A stretch of 34,077 bases of DNA from Lentisphaeria bacterium (GTDB lineage: Bacteria > Verrucomicrobiota > Lentisphaeria > Victivallales > UBA1829): positions 1 through 34,077 of the forward strand of contig JAFZZR010000030.1 of the NCBI GenBank assembly GCA_017615635.1, read 5' to 3'. This document shows positions 1-6,938 of this stretch, piece after piece. The stretch's first letter is position 1, and every line of letters begins with the position of its first letter. The position numbers and the translations under genes are program-made. Under the pieces are notes generated by a model that worked only from the letters and a program-made list of their open reading frames with translations, searched no databases and had not been told where the DNA came from.

Positions 1-222
1 CTGCCTCAGACTCCAGTAGGCGGGATCCGGATCGGGATCCGACTCCATGAAGGGACAAAGATACACGATGTCCGCCCCTGTATCGGCAACTTCCGGCAGA
101 TACTTTTCCGCGGCGGCAAGAGTACCCTCCCGGGTAAAGGAACGCAGATTGATCTGGTAGATCACGGTATCCCTTATGAGTTCCATCCGGGCTCGGCGGT
201 CTTCGAAGATTGCGTCTTTCAT
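1..222 (-). CDS. GH13 alpha-amylase-family protein, N-terminal fragment
   Basis: The first 74 codons of a gene that runs off the left edge. After a short lead (MKDAIFEDRRARMEL) comes VIYQINLRSFTREGTLAAA, then YLPEVADTGADIVYLCPF. This is the typical opening of a GH13 (alpha-amylase family) barrel: strand beta1 with the YQI-x-RSF motif, followed by the helix and strand that place the sugar beside the catalytic pocket. The catalytic Asp/Glu residues lie outside the window, so substrate and activity cannot be judged. The start at 222 is preceded by AGGAG seven bases upstream. It begins 24 bp after the enolase-family gene ends and is probably the third gene of the operon IclR - dehydratase - GH13. 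No secretion signal is visible, which suggests a cytoplasmic glucosidase, sucrose-phosphorylase-like or trehalose-type enzyme (inference). Confidence 0.75.
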   Translation of the reverse strand, partial: MKDAIFEDRRARMELIRDTVIYQINLRSFTREGTLAAAEKYLPEVADTGADIVYLCPFMESDPDPDPAYWSLRQ

Positions 223-246
223 GTCATTCTCCTGCCAATGGAAAAA

Positions 247-1560
247 TCAGGACCACTGACGGTCGTTGGACCATTCCTTATCCCATTCATCGGTGGTTGC
301 CCAGGCCTCCGGGAAATCGGGATGGAGTTTCTCTTTGATGAGATCCTCGTTCAGGGACTCGATCCCCAGACCCGGCGTGTTCGGCACATCGATGAAGCCG
401 CCGTCGTACCTCAGCGCCGGATTCACCAGATCGCCCCACCACGGCACGTCCACGCTGTGAAGCTCCAGAGCCATGAAGTTGCGTGTGGCCGCCGCCACAT
501 GCACGGCCGCCAGACAGGCAATGGGACTTTCCGCCATGTGGATGTTCATCTGGACTCCGTACTCCTCGGCCATGTCTCCGATCTTCTTCGTTTCCAGAAT
601 GCCGCCCGCCGTAAGAAGATCCGGATGCACCACCGCCAGCGCGCCCGACTCCAGAAGCGGCCTGAAGCTCTCCTTGAGATACATGTCCTCCCCTGTCCCC
701 AGGGGCACGGTGGTGGATTCGTGCAGGTGCACCCATTGGTTCGTCATCTGCCAGGGAAGCGCGTCCTCCATCCAGGCCAGATTGTACTTTTCCAGGCGGC
801 GCGCCAGTTTGATGCAGTCCTCCAGCGGAATGTGCCCCAGGTGGTCGATGGCAATGGGTATCTCGTACCCCACCACCTCGCGGCAGTCCGCAAGATACTT
901 CTCCAGATAGTCCAGCCCCTTCTCCGTGATGTGGATCCCCGTGAACGGATGGGCCGTATTGAACAGATCGTAGGCCGCGCCGCGCATGGCACTGGGATTG
1001 ATGGAACCGTGCGGCGTCTTGAAAACCTGCTTGTACTCCTTCATGGTCTCCAGAAAACCGAGGGGCGCGGTCAGAGCGCCGGGCACATCCATGAGGAGCT
1101 CGATCCCCAGATCCATTTTCAGAAACGTGAAGCCTCGCTCCATGCGCTCCTTCAGTGCCTTGCCCATGTCGCGGCCGCCGCCTTCGGAATCCGTATCGCA
1201 GTAGCAGCGGATCCGGTCGCGGAACCGTCCGCCCAGAAGCTGCCACACGGGCACGCCCCAGGCCTTGCCCGCGATATCCCAACAGGCCAGCTCGATCCCG
1301 CAGACGCCGCCCGCCTGACGGGAGTCGCCGCCAAACTGCTTGATCCGCCGGAAGATCTTTTCCACGTTGCACGGATTCTCCCCCAGAATACGGCTTTTCA
1401 GCATGGCCGCGTAGGTGCGGCTGGACGCATCACGCACTTCTCCGTAACCGACGAGCCCCTGATTCGTGTAAAGTTTAAGCAGCGTGCACCGCTTGGGCGC
1501 GCCGTCGATGTCCGCGAACCGCATGTCCGTGATTTTCAGCGTGGATGGATCAATTTTCAT
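247..1560 (-). CDS. Enolase-superfamily (mandelate racemase/muconate lactonizing type) sugar-acid dehydratase
   Basis: 437 aa, usual length for the family. The N-terminal capping domain (about 1-125) is followed by a modified TIM barrel. Metal-ligand candidates are Asp239 (IDHLGH), Glu265 (WMEDALPW) and Glu291 (GTGEDMY). The Asp314 (VHPDLLTAGG) and His341 (NIHMAESPI) pair matches the Asp-His general-base dyad of the mandelate racemase group. Lys148/Asp150 (FLKMD) sit at the end of strand 2. Known members dehydrate aldonic or uronic acids such as galactonate, gluconate or mannonate by proton abstraction alpha to the carboxylate; the exact substrate cannot be told here. The start at 1560 has a GGGGAGAAGAAG purine tract just upstream; an earlier in-frame start would overlap the IclR gene. 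It lies 35 bp after the IclR regulator, which probably controls it, and before a GH13 enzyme. Confidence 0.88.
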   Translation of the reverse strand: MKIDPSTLKITDMRFADIDGAPKRCTLLKLYTNQGLVGYGEVRDASSRTYAAMLKSRILGENPCNVEKIFRRIKQFGGDSRQAGGVCGIELACWDIAGKAWGVPVWQLLGGRFRDRIRCYCDTDSEGGGRDMGKALKERMERGFTFLKMDLGIELLMDVPGALTAPLGFLETMKEYKQVFKTPHGSINPSAMRGAAYDLFNTAHPFTGIHITEKGLDYLEKYLADCREVVGYEIPIAIDHLGHIPLEDCIKLARRLEKYNLAWMEDALPWQMTNQWVHLHESTTVPLGTGEDMYLKESFRPLLESGALAVVHPDLLTAGGILETKKIGDMAEEYGVQMNIHMAESPIACLAAVHVAAATRNFMALELHSVDVPWWGDLVNPALRYDGGFIDVPNTPGLGIESLNEDLIKEKLHPDFPEAWATTDEWDKEWSNDRQWS

Positions 1561-1595
1561 CGTCTTCTTCTCCCCGGCCTCGTTTGCCGTGTTGA

Positions 1596-2318
1596 TTATC
1601 CTTCGATTTCGCGCGCGGCCTGCTTCAGTACCATATCCCAGTCCGCCCGTCGCTTGCCTGAAAAATCTTTCCGGACGCCGATCAGCGTCAGCGCCGCCGA
1701 CACCCGGCCCCGGCGGTCCCTCAGCGAAATGGACATGGCCACGATCCCCCACCGGTTTTTGCTCGAGTTCAGCACGGTCCCCCTGGCCCGGATCTCCCGG
1801 ATCCGGTCGAAAACCAGTTCCGGATTTGCCGTCTCCGGCAGCTTCACCGGCGAGGATTTGATCAGTTCGCGGATCACCTCTTCGGATTCGTCCGCAAGAA
1901 GCGCCGCGCCCACGGATCCCTCGAATATCGGAAACAGCGAGCCGGCGATCCCGGTCAGCGAAACAGGACCCGGCGGCTCCACACGGTGAAACGTCTTCTG
2001 CTGATCACCTTGCCGGATGGAAAGTTTGCAGGCGATCCCGTACCGTTCCGAGATCATGTCCGACTGTTTCTTCGCTCGCTCCAGAAGTTCCATTTCCGAG
2101 TCGCAGCTCCCGACCAGGGGCACGAGGCCGCGGGAAAGAGAGTACACGGCGCCGTCCTTCCGAACCCAGTCGTGGTCCTGAAGCGTCGTAAGGATCCGAT
2201 ACGCGGTGCTCATGGCGGTCCCCAGTTTTTCGCTGAGTTCAGATTGAGTGTGGGGGCGCTCCGCCAGAGCCAGAAGAAATCGGACGGTCTTGTCGACGGC
2301 AGGGATCGTATTGTTCAT
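1596..2318 (-). CDS. IclR-family transcriptional regulator
   Basis: 240 aa. Residues about 5-60 form the winged helix-turn-helix: VDKTVRFLLALAERPHTQSELSEKLG, then STAYRILTTLQDHDWV, the IclR pattern of a helix that selects the operator. Residues about 75-240 are the effector domain, with the usual C-terminal stretch RARGTVLNSSKNRWGIVAMSISLRDRRGRVSAAL. IclR proteins bind small organic acids and mostly repress or activate adjacent catabolic genes. The start at 2318 is chosen because AGGTG lies eight bases upstream. The gene heads an operon with the sugar-acid dehydratase (35 bp gap) and a GH13 gene. Its promoter carries a perfect 17-bp palindrome at the expected transcription start, so autorepression relieved by a sugar acid is the simplest model (inference). 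Confidence 0.92.
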   Translation of the reverse strand: MNNTIPAVDKTVRFLLALAERPHTQSELSEKLGTAMSTAYRILTTLQDHDWVRKDGAVYSLSRGLVPLVGSCDSEMELLERAKKQSDMISERYGIACKLSIRQGDQQKTFHRVEPPGPVSLTGIAGSLFPIFEGSVGAALLADESEEVIRELIKSSPVKLPETANPELVFDRIREIRARGTVLNSSKNRWGIVAMSISLRDRRGRVSAALTLIGVRKDFSGKRRADWDMVLKQAAREIEG

Positions 2319-2334
2319 ATTTGAACACCTCATT

Positions 2335-2351
2335 TTCATTTCTGAAATGAA
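2335..2351. promoter_or_regulatory. Palindromic operator TTCATTTCTGAAATGAA at the IclR promoter
   Basis: A perfect inverted repeat with 8-bp arms around one central base. It overlaps the -10 hexamer by two bases and covers the predicted +1. The symmetry and size suit a dimeric IclR-type repressor; the sequence resembles the TGAAAC/GTTTCA-like sites of KdgR-type IclR proteins only loosely. The autoregulatory role is inferred from position. Confidence 0.6.
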
Positions 2352-2378
2352 TATACACCGCCCACCACGCTTTGTCAA
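2350..2378 (-). promoter_or_regulatory. Sigma70-type promoter of the IclR operon
   Basis: TTGACA (2373-2378) and TATATT (2350-2355) are separated by exactly 17 bp on the minus strand, about 32 bp ahead of the start codon. This is the strongest promoter-like match in the left part of the window. Confidence 0.75.
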
Positions 2379-2409
2379 ATCAAAATTCCCGTTTTTTTCA
2401 CCCTCCCGT

Positions 2410-2438
2410 CTCTGCCGGCTTCGCCGTATCCGGCAGAG
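2410..2438. other. Inverted repeat (9-bp stem) in the gap downstream of the kinase gene
   Basis: CTCTGCCGG and CCGGCAGAG are separated by 11 bases. Neither strand has a T-run after the stem, so it is not an obvious intrinsic terminator. It lies between the kinase terminator and the IclR promoter. The rest of the 2379-2517 gap shows nothing recognisable. Confidence 0.35.
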
Positions 2439-2517
2439 TCGCATCCGTATTATTCGTGCCTTATTATTAAGGGACGGGAATCGGATTGTTTTTGTTTTAT
2501 TATCTGATCCTCTTGAC

Positions 2518-2537
2518 AAAAAAAGCCCGTAGGGCTG
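2518..2537 (-). terminator. Intrinsic terminator of the kinase gene
   Basis: On the minus strand AGCCC-TAC-GGGCT is followed by six further T residues, about 105 bp after the kinase stop codon. Short stem but classic layout. Confidence 0.65.
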
Positions 2538-2640
2538 CTTCAGGAACTTGCGCGGGCGAGATAAAAAAAAGCGAGACGTCCATTTTCGCCGGGGATGCCG
2601 TTCATCCCGGACATATCATGAAGGGAGCAAGCATTCCGGA

Positions 2641-4968
2641 TCAGAGATTTCTCCGGGCCTCTTCGGCGCGCACATTCTTTACGTGCTCCACCAGTTTCCG
2701 GTAGTCGGCGGCGACCACGTAAAACATGTCGAAGATCTCCAGATAGGCGTAGCAATAGACGATGGATTCTTCCCCCTCGTTGACGACGATGGTTCCGTAA
2801 TCGCGTCCCCGCTTCAGGATCCGGTTCCGGATCTCATCCGTCCGGTAGAGAGGCGTTTTGAATTCCGCGTCCTGATGGAATTTTTCGGGATCGAAGGTCT
2901 TGTTGTAATACTCGGATTTTGTGGAAAAGATGACATGTCCGTCGTTATTGATGACGGCTTTCTCGAGCACATAATCACCCACATTTCCTTTGTCGAGGAT
3001 GCTGTTCGTCAGCTGATTGACCGAGACGTCCAGTCCGGCGACGCCGCAGAAACGGCCATTTAGGTCGAAGATCTGGATGGAACACGGGATGGAGAGACCG
3101 GAAACGGAATCCAGGTCCATGTACGGCTTGCCCCAGACGGAACCGGTCTTACCCAGCGCATTCCGGTACCAGTCGCGCTGACGGGGATCGATGTTCCGGG
3201 AGTAGTTGCCGCGCCAGGGATAAAGCAGTTTCACGCCGCACTTGGAACCGATGAAGACCGATCGGATGGGGAAACCGTTGTACAGGTAATCCGTCTTCAG
3301 CTTTTCGTAGTCCTCCAGGTTGAACCGGTATCCGGTTTTGCTGCCCAAGACGATATTCTTCATTTTCGTAATAACGGGAGAGACTTTGGCTGTGAAGCGT
3401 TTGCATTGTTCGGGGTCCGAGTTCGGCGCCACGGTGCGGATCCCGTAGTCCAGGCTGACCATGCGCTTGTAGTAGGGCGAATAGAACATGCCGGGCTCCG
3501 TCTTCCCGATCTGGTCCATGGGCGGCCGGAAGACAGGCGGTTTGCCTTCGTCGCTCTCCGTATTGTATGTGATAAGGTAGGCGGCGATCCGGGAGAGCGC
3601 CGAGAGCTGTTCCTGAATATGGAGTGCGGTGATATCCAGATGCCGGGCCACGACGGCAGTCCGGTTGTAAATATAGTTCAGGGACTGACGCTGAAGCGTC
3701 ATTTCGCGGGTGGTTTCCAGCTGCCGGAAAATGGCGTACGCAGTGATGGCAGCGGAACCGAAAAGGAGAGCCGTGACGAAGGTCAGGAATCCGCGGCGGT
3801 GCCGGTGAAGCGAACGCATGGTCCTGGTGAAGATATCCTCGGGAAGTGCGGAAGTCGAAAGCCCGCCCATATAGCGCCGGATATCTTCCGAGAGTTCGTT
3901 GACGGACTGATACCGTTCCTCGGGACGGTAGGCCGTGGCCTTGCGAATGATCGCCTTCAGCGGCTTGTCGATCTTGTACCCGAAAAGGTGCGTTACCGGT
4001 TCCAGTTCGCCGCCGACGATATGTTCCATGCAGTCTTTTTCATCCTTCCCCTTCACGGCGAACTGAAGAGTCGTGATCTCCTGGAGGATGAGGCCCAGAG
4101 TGAAGATGTCGGCCCGGGCGTCGCACCGTTCGCCGCGCAGCGCCTCCGGAGAGAAATACCGGGGCGTGCCGGACATTTTCTCATCCTCCGAAGGCTCCTC
4201 GCCCTCCTTGGGAATGATTCTGGCCAGACCCCAGTCCATCACGAAGACTTCCATGTACTCTCCGATCATGATGTTTTCGGGCTTGAGGTCCCGGTGCATG
4301 ATGTTCCGGTGATGGGCGTAGGCAATGGCGTCGCAGACGCGCAGGAAGAGTTCCAGACGTCTCCGGAGCATGGCGTCCTCGTCGAAAACCTTGATCCCCC
4401 GGATCCGGTAGTTCAAAACCAGGTTCCGCAGATAATCCCGCAGCGTCTTTCCGTTGACCAGCTTCATGATCAGGTGGACGCCGTTCTCGTCGTCGCCCGT
4501 CAGTCCGTAGATGGGAATGATGGAGGGATGGTCCAGCTGCGCCGTGACTTTCGCCTCGGAAACAAAGGCGTCGATGAGCTCTGTCTTCTTTTCGGAGTCC
4601 TTCTTCATCGACTTGATCGCGACGATCCGGCGGAGATTCTTGTCCCGGGCGATGGAGACCGTGGCGGTGCCGCCCCGGGCACGCTCTTCCAGGATCGAGT
4701 ACCGGGAATCCAGCTGGCTCAGCGGTCTTGTGAGCTGCGCCGAAGTATCCGGCTCAGCGTCGGTATAATGAGAGAGATCCACGTGCCCGATGATGTCGCC
4801 CGGCTCCTCTTTTCTGCGACGGAAAGGCTTCATGATCTTGTGGAACGGCGTAGTCTCATTGCGGCTGGTGCGCTTCTTCCGCTCGGGCGGCTGGATCACG
4901 ATAGTCCGGTTGAACTCGCCGGGATTCGGCGACTTCTCCGAGGGACTCATCTTCTCATTTTCATCCAC
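2641..4968 (-). CDS. Membrane Ser/Thr protein kinase (PknB-like) with C-terminal Cache sensor domain
   Basis: 775 aa. A charged N-terminal tail (1-85) precedes a full Hanks-type kinase domain (about 90-370): glycine loop ARGGTATV, Lys119 in VAIK, Glu138 in the C helix, HRDLKPEN at 225-232, DWG (245-247, DFG variant) and SPE (273-275). One membrane span follows (about 393-413, FLTFVTALLFGSAAITAYAIF). Residues about 430-765 form an extracytoplasmic region resembling a double Cache sensor, with the typical RDWYRNALGKTGSVWGKPYMD and FCGVAGLDVSVNQL stretches. It should therefore read a small periplasmic ligand and phosphorylate cytoplasmic proteins. In-frame starts are GTG 4968 (GGAG three bases upstream) and ATG 4950; the GTG is used here but is uncertain. 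Single-gene unit, divergent from azlCD, with its own terminator. Confidence 0.85.
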   Translation of the reverse strand: MDENEKMSPSEKSPNPGEFNRTIVIQPPERKKRTSRNETTPFHKIMKPFRRRKEEPGDIIGHVDLSHYTDAEPDTSAQLTRPLSQLDSRYSILEERARGGTATVSIARDKNLRRIVAIKSMKKDSEKKTELIDAFVSEAKVTAQLDHPSIIPIYGLTGDDENGVHLIMKLVNGKTLRDYLRNLVLNYRIRGIKVFDEDAMLRRRLELFLRVCDAIAYAHHRNIMHRDLKPENIMIGEYMEVFVMDWGLARIIPKEGEEPSEDEKMSGTPRYFSPEALRGERCDARADIFTLGLILQEITTLQFAVKGKDEKDCMEHIVGGELEPVTHLFGYKIDKPLKAIIRKATAYRPEERYQSVNELSEDIRRYMGGLSTSALPEDIFTRTMRSLHRHRRGFLTFVTALLFGSAAITAYAIFRQLETTREMTLQRQSLNYIYNRTAVVARHLDITALHIQEQLSALSRIAAYLITYNTESDEGKPPVFRPPMDQIGKTEPGMFYSPYYKRMVSLDYGIRTVAPNSDPEQCKRFTAKVSPVITKMKNIVLGSKTGYRFNLEDYEKLKTDYLYNGFPIRSVFIGSKCGVKLLYPWRGNYSRNIDPRQRDWYRNALGKTGSVWGKPYMDLDSVSGLSIPCSIQIFDLNGRFCGVAGLDVSVNQLTNSILDKGNVGDYVLEKAVINNDGHVIFSTKSEYYNKTFDPEKFHQDAEFKTPLYRTDEIRNRILKRGRDYGTIVVNEGEESIVYCYAYLEIFDMFYVVAADYRKLVEHVKNVRAEEARRNL

Positions 4969-5006
4969 TTTCTCCGCGATCCTTCCGGAAAGGTTTTCAT
5001 GATCAT
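4947..5006 (-). CDS. Possible 19-codon leader ORF overlapping the kinase start
   Basis: ATG at 5006 opens a frame encoding MIMKTFPEGSRRKWMKMRR. Its TGA overlaps the in-frame ATG 4950 of the kinase as ATGA. The ATG lies six bases after the predicted -10 box, so an mRNA starting there would be leaderless for this peptide. It may couple translation to the kinase or may simply be chance. Confidence 0.25.
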   Translation of the reverse strand: MIMKTFPEGSRRKWMKMRR

Positions 5007-5012
5007 GCCGTT

Positions 5013-5040
5013 ACTATAGCGGGGAATCTCTGTTTTTCAA
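5013..5040 (-). promoter_or_regulatory. Promoter of the kinase gene
   Basis: TTGAAA (5035-5040), 16-bp spacer, TATAGT (5013-5018) on the minus strand. The predicted transcription start falls at about 5006. Confidence 0.55.
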
Positions 5041-5084
5041 GGGAAGAATGTACAAAAAACGGGGCTGATACAGCTGAAAAATGT

Positions 5085-5113
5085 TTGAAAAAAACGGCAG
5101 ATCATGGTATATT
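5085..5113 (+). promoter_or_regulatory. Promoter of azlCD
   Basis: TTGAAA (5085-5090), 17-bp spacer, TATATT (5108-5113) on the plus strand, 63 bp ahead of the azlC start. The leader holds a bulged hairpin near 5120-5144 and the palindrome at 5144-5160. Confidence 0.65.
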
Positions 5114-5143
5114 AATGTTTCCCGTCGGCTCTTCTGACGGCGG

Positions 5144-5160
5144 GAATGAACGATTCATTC
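5144..5160. promoter_or_regulatory. Palindrome GAATGAACGATTCATTC in the azlC leader
   Basis: Perfect 7-bp arms around CGA, lying between the promoter and the Shine-Dalgarno AGGA (5167-5170). It could be an operator (for example of an Lrp-like or other amino-acid regulator) or a leader hairpin; position alone does not decide. Confidence 0.4.
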
Positions 5161-5176
5161 TTTTGCAGGATCATGA

Positions 5177-5956
5177 ATGAAGAATTCGAAAGAAGATAAG
5201 ACAACATACTCCGGCTGGGACCGGCGTGCCGTATTCCGCCAGGGTCTGCGCGACGGCATACCCGTGGCGCTGGGATATTTCGCCGTGGCCTTCTCTCTGG
5301 GGATCACAGCCCGGAATGCCGGACTCGGCCCGTTTCAGGGATTTCTGATCAGTCTGCTGAACAACGCCTCCGCCGGTGAATACGCGGGCATCACCGCCAT
5401 ACGGGAACAGGTGCACTATGCGGAGATCGTGCTGGTCACGCTCATCGCCAATGCCCGATACCTGCTCATGAGCTGCGCGTTGAGTCAGCGGTTCCATCCG
5501 GACATGCCCTTCTTCCACCGGTTCTTCATCGGCTTCGACGTCACGGACGAACTTTTCGGGCTGGCCATTGCGCGGCCCGGGTTCGTGGAGCCGGGTTACT
5601 TCTACGGGACGATGACTCTTACCATTCTGGGCTGGTCAACGGGAACACTGGGCGGCGTGCTGGCGGGCAATGCGCTGCCGGAACGGATCGTTTCCTCGCT
5701 GAGCGTGGCCCTGTTCGGGATGTTTCTGGCGATCATCATCCCCCCTGCCCGGAAGAACAGGATCCTCGCGGGAATCGTCGGTCTGGGATTCCTCTCCAGC
5801 TTCGTCTGTTCGCTTCTGCCGGTGCTCTCGAGTTGGTCCGAAGGCTCCAGGACCGTGCTCCTGACGGTCCTGCTTTCCTCGCTGGCGGCGTTCTTCTTCC
5901 CGGTCCCCGACGACGATCCCCAAAAAGAAAAGGCGGACGAATCCCATGCAGAATAG
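5177..5956 (+). CDS. azlC: AzlC-family branched-chain amino-acid exporter, large subunit
   Basis: 259 aa integral membrane protein. The family signature is clear: FRQGLRDGIPVALGYFAVAFSLGI, then LISLLNNASAGEYAGI, IANARYLLMSCALSQRF and FDVTDELFGLA. Several hydrophobic segments run to about residue 240, followed by an acidic hydrophilic tail (DDDPQKEKADE). In B. subtilis and Corynebacterium (BrnFE) the AzlC/AzlD pair exports branched-chain amino acids or methionine. The start at 5177 follows AGGA by six bases; the ATG at 5173 is out of frame and closes at once. The 3' end overlaps azlD by 11 bases, indicating translational coupling and a two-subunit transporter. It has its own promoter, divergent from the kinase gene. 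Confidence 0.9.
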   Translation: MKNSKEDKTTYSGWDRRAVFRQGLRDGIPVALGYFAVAFSLGITARNAGLGPFQGFLISLLNNASAGEYAGITAIREQVHYAEIVLVTLIANARYLLMSCALSQRFHPDMPFFHRFFIGFDVTDELFGLAIARPGFVEPGYFYGTMTLTILGWSTGTLGGVLAGNALPERIVSSLSVALFGMFLAIIIPPARKNRILAGIVGLGFLSSFVCSLLPVLSSWSEGSRTVLLTVLLSSLAAFFFPVPDDDPQKEKADESHAE

Positions 5957-6251
5957 TATCTGGATCTACATTCTTCTCATGTCCGGAGCCACCTACGCGG
6001 TCCGGGTCCTGCCCCTGACTCTGCTGCGGAAACCGATCCGGAACCGTTTCTTCCGTTCGTTCCTCTTTTACGTGCCCTACGCCACGCTGGCGGTCATGAC
6101 CTTTCCCGCCATCCTGCATGCCGCGCGGTCTCCCGTCGCCGGGGGCGCGGCGCTGGTTCTGGGGATCGTCTCCGCCTGGTTCGGCGCGGGACTCTTCCCC
6201 GTGGCGCTGATCTGCTGCGCCTCGGTCTTTCTTCTGGAACTGTTTCTCTGA
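5946..6251 (+). CDS. azlD: AzlD-family branched-chain amino-acid exporter, small subunit
   Basis: 101 aa with three to four hydrophobic segments (IYILLMSGATYAVRVLPL, FLFYVPYATLAVMTFPAIL, AALVLGIVSAWFGAGL, ALICCASVFLLELFL). This is the usual size of AzlD, the small partner that AzlC needs for export. The RVLPL motif near residue 20 is typical. The start overlaps the last 11 bases of azlC, and the stop is only 2 bp from the converging XRE-cupin gene. No terminator is visible between them, so transcripts may overlap. Confidence 0.87.
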   Translation: MQNSIWIYILLMSGATYAVRVLPLTLLRKPIRNRFFRSFLFYVPYATLAVMTFPAILHAARSPVAGGAALVLGIVSAWFGAGLFPVALICCASVFLLELFL

Positions 6252-6253
6252 AA

Positions 6254-6829
6254 TCAGTCGCCCGACGAGGGATCCGAGTAGACGACCAGCGCTTTTGCGT
6301 GGGAGCAGGTCTCCGGCAGGGCCACCGCGTGGGGCACATGCGCCTTCATATAGACGGTATCGCCCGGCTTGAGTCTGCGGGGCGATTTGGTATCGTAGAC
6401 GTAGTATAGGATCTCGCCTTCCAGAAGGACGAAGAACTCCTCGGAATCGTGCGCCAGAAAATCCCGCATCGGAGCCGACGTGTATTCGATGATGAACGGA
6501 TCCATCGTCCTTCCCAGCTGACGGTGCGCCAGCGCCAGATACCGGATCCCGTACTGCGCGCCGTCGTCCCGCTGCAGCTCCACGCCGTCCCCCAGATTAC
6601 CGAAGGAAAACGGCTCGCCCTGCCCGTTCCTGTCGAACAGTTCGGACACGCCGATCCCCAGCGCATCGGCGATCTTGCAGAGCGCTTTGATGGATGGCGT
6701 CGTCCGGAAGTTCTCGACCTGGGAAATGAATCCCTTGCTGAAACCGCTGCGCTTCGCCAGTTGTTCCACGGTCATCTTCTGCTTCTGACGCACCTCCCGT
6801 ATGGTCTGCGAAAGCTCCAGAAGATTCAT
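6254..6829 (-). CDS. XRE-family transcriptional regulator with C-terminal cupin domain
   Basis: 191 aa. Residues about 5-62 form a Cro/C1-type helix-turn-helix (IREVRQKQKMTVEQLAKRSG, FSKGFISQVENFRTTPS, LCKIADALGIGVSELF). Residues about 105-180 form a small cupin barrel (HDSEEFFVLLEGEILYYVYD, LKPGDTVYMKAHVPHAV), the part that senses a metabolite in this common class. Such regulators control amino-acid, polyamine or organic-acid genes. The start at 6829 has a purine-rich AGAGGCGGAAAG just upstream. It lies 109 bp downstream of malic enzyme on the same strand and converges on azlD, so either azlCD or the malate genes could be its target; the sequence does not say which. Confidence 0.9.
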   Translation of the reverse strand: MNLLELSQTIREVRQKQKMTVEQLAKRSGFSKGFISQVENFRTTPSIKALCKIADALGIGVSELFDRNGQGEPFSFGNLGDGVELQRDDGAQYGIRYLALAHRQLGRTMDPFIIEYTSAPMRDFLAHDSEEFFVLLEGEILYYVYDTKSPRRLKPGDTVYMKAHVPHAVALPETCSHAKALVVYSDPSSGD

Positions 6830-6886
6830 CTTTCCGCCTCTTCTCCTCTCCCTCCGCGCAAAGACCGCGGAAGGGATATGCCGCGG

Positions 6887-6916
6887 CCCGGATCCGGAAA
6901 AAAAACCGGACCCGGG
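6887..6916. other. Strong hairpin with a homopolymer loop between malic enzyme and the XRE gene
   Basis: CCCGGATCCGG, eight A residues, CCGGACCCGGG: an 11-bp stem with one G-U pair whose loop is A8 (U8 in the minus-strand transcript). No T-run follows the stem on either strand, so it is not a standard terminator. It may attenuate transcription or protect the malic enzyme mRNA 3' end. Confidence 0.5.
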
Positions 6917-6938
6917 ACCGTGTTTTCACTGAATCGGA

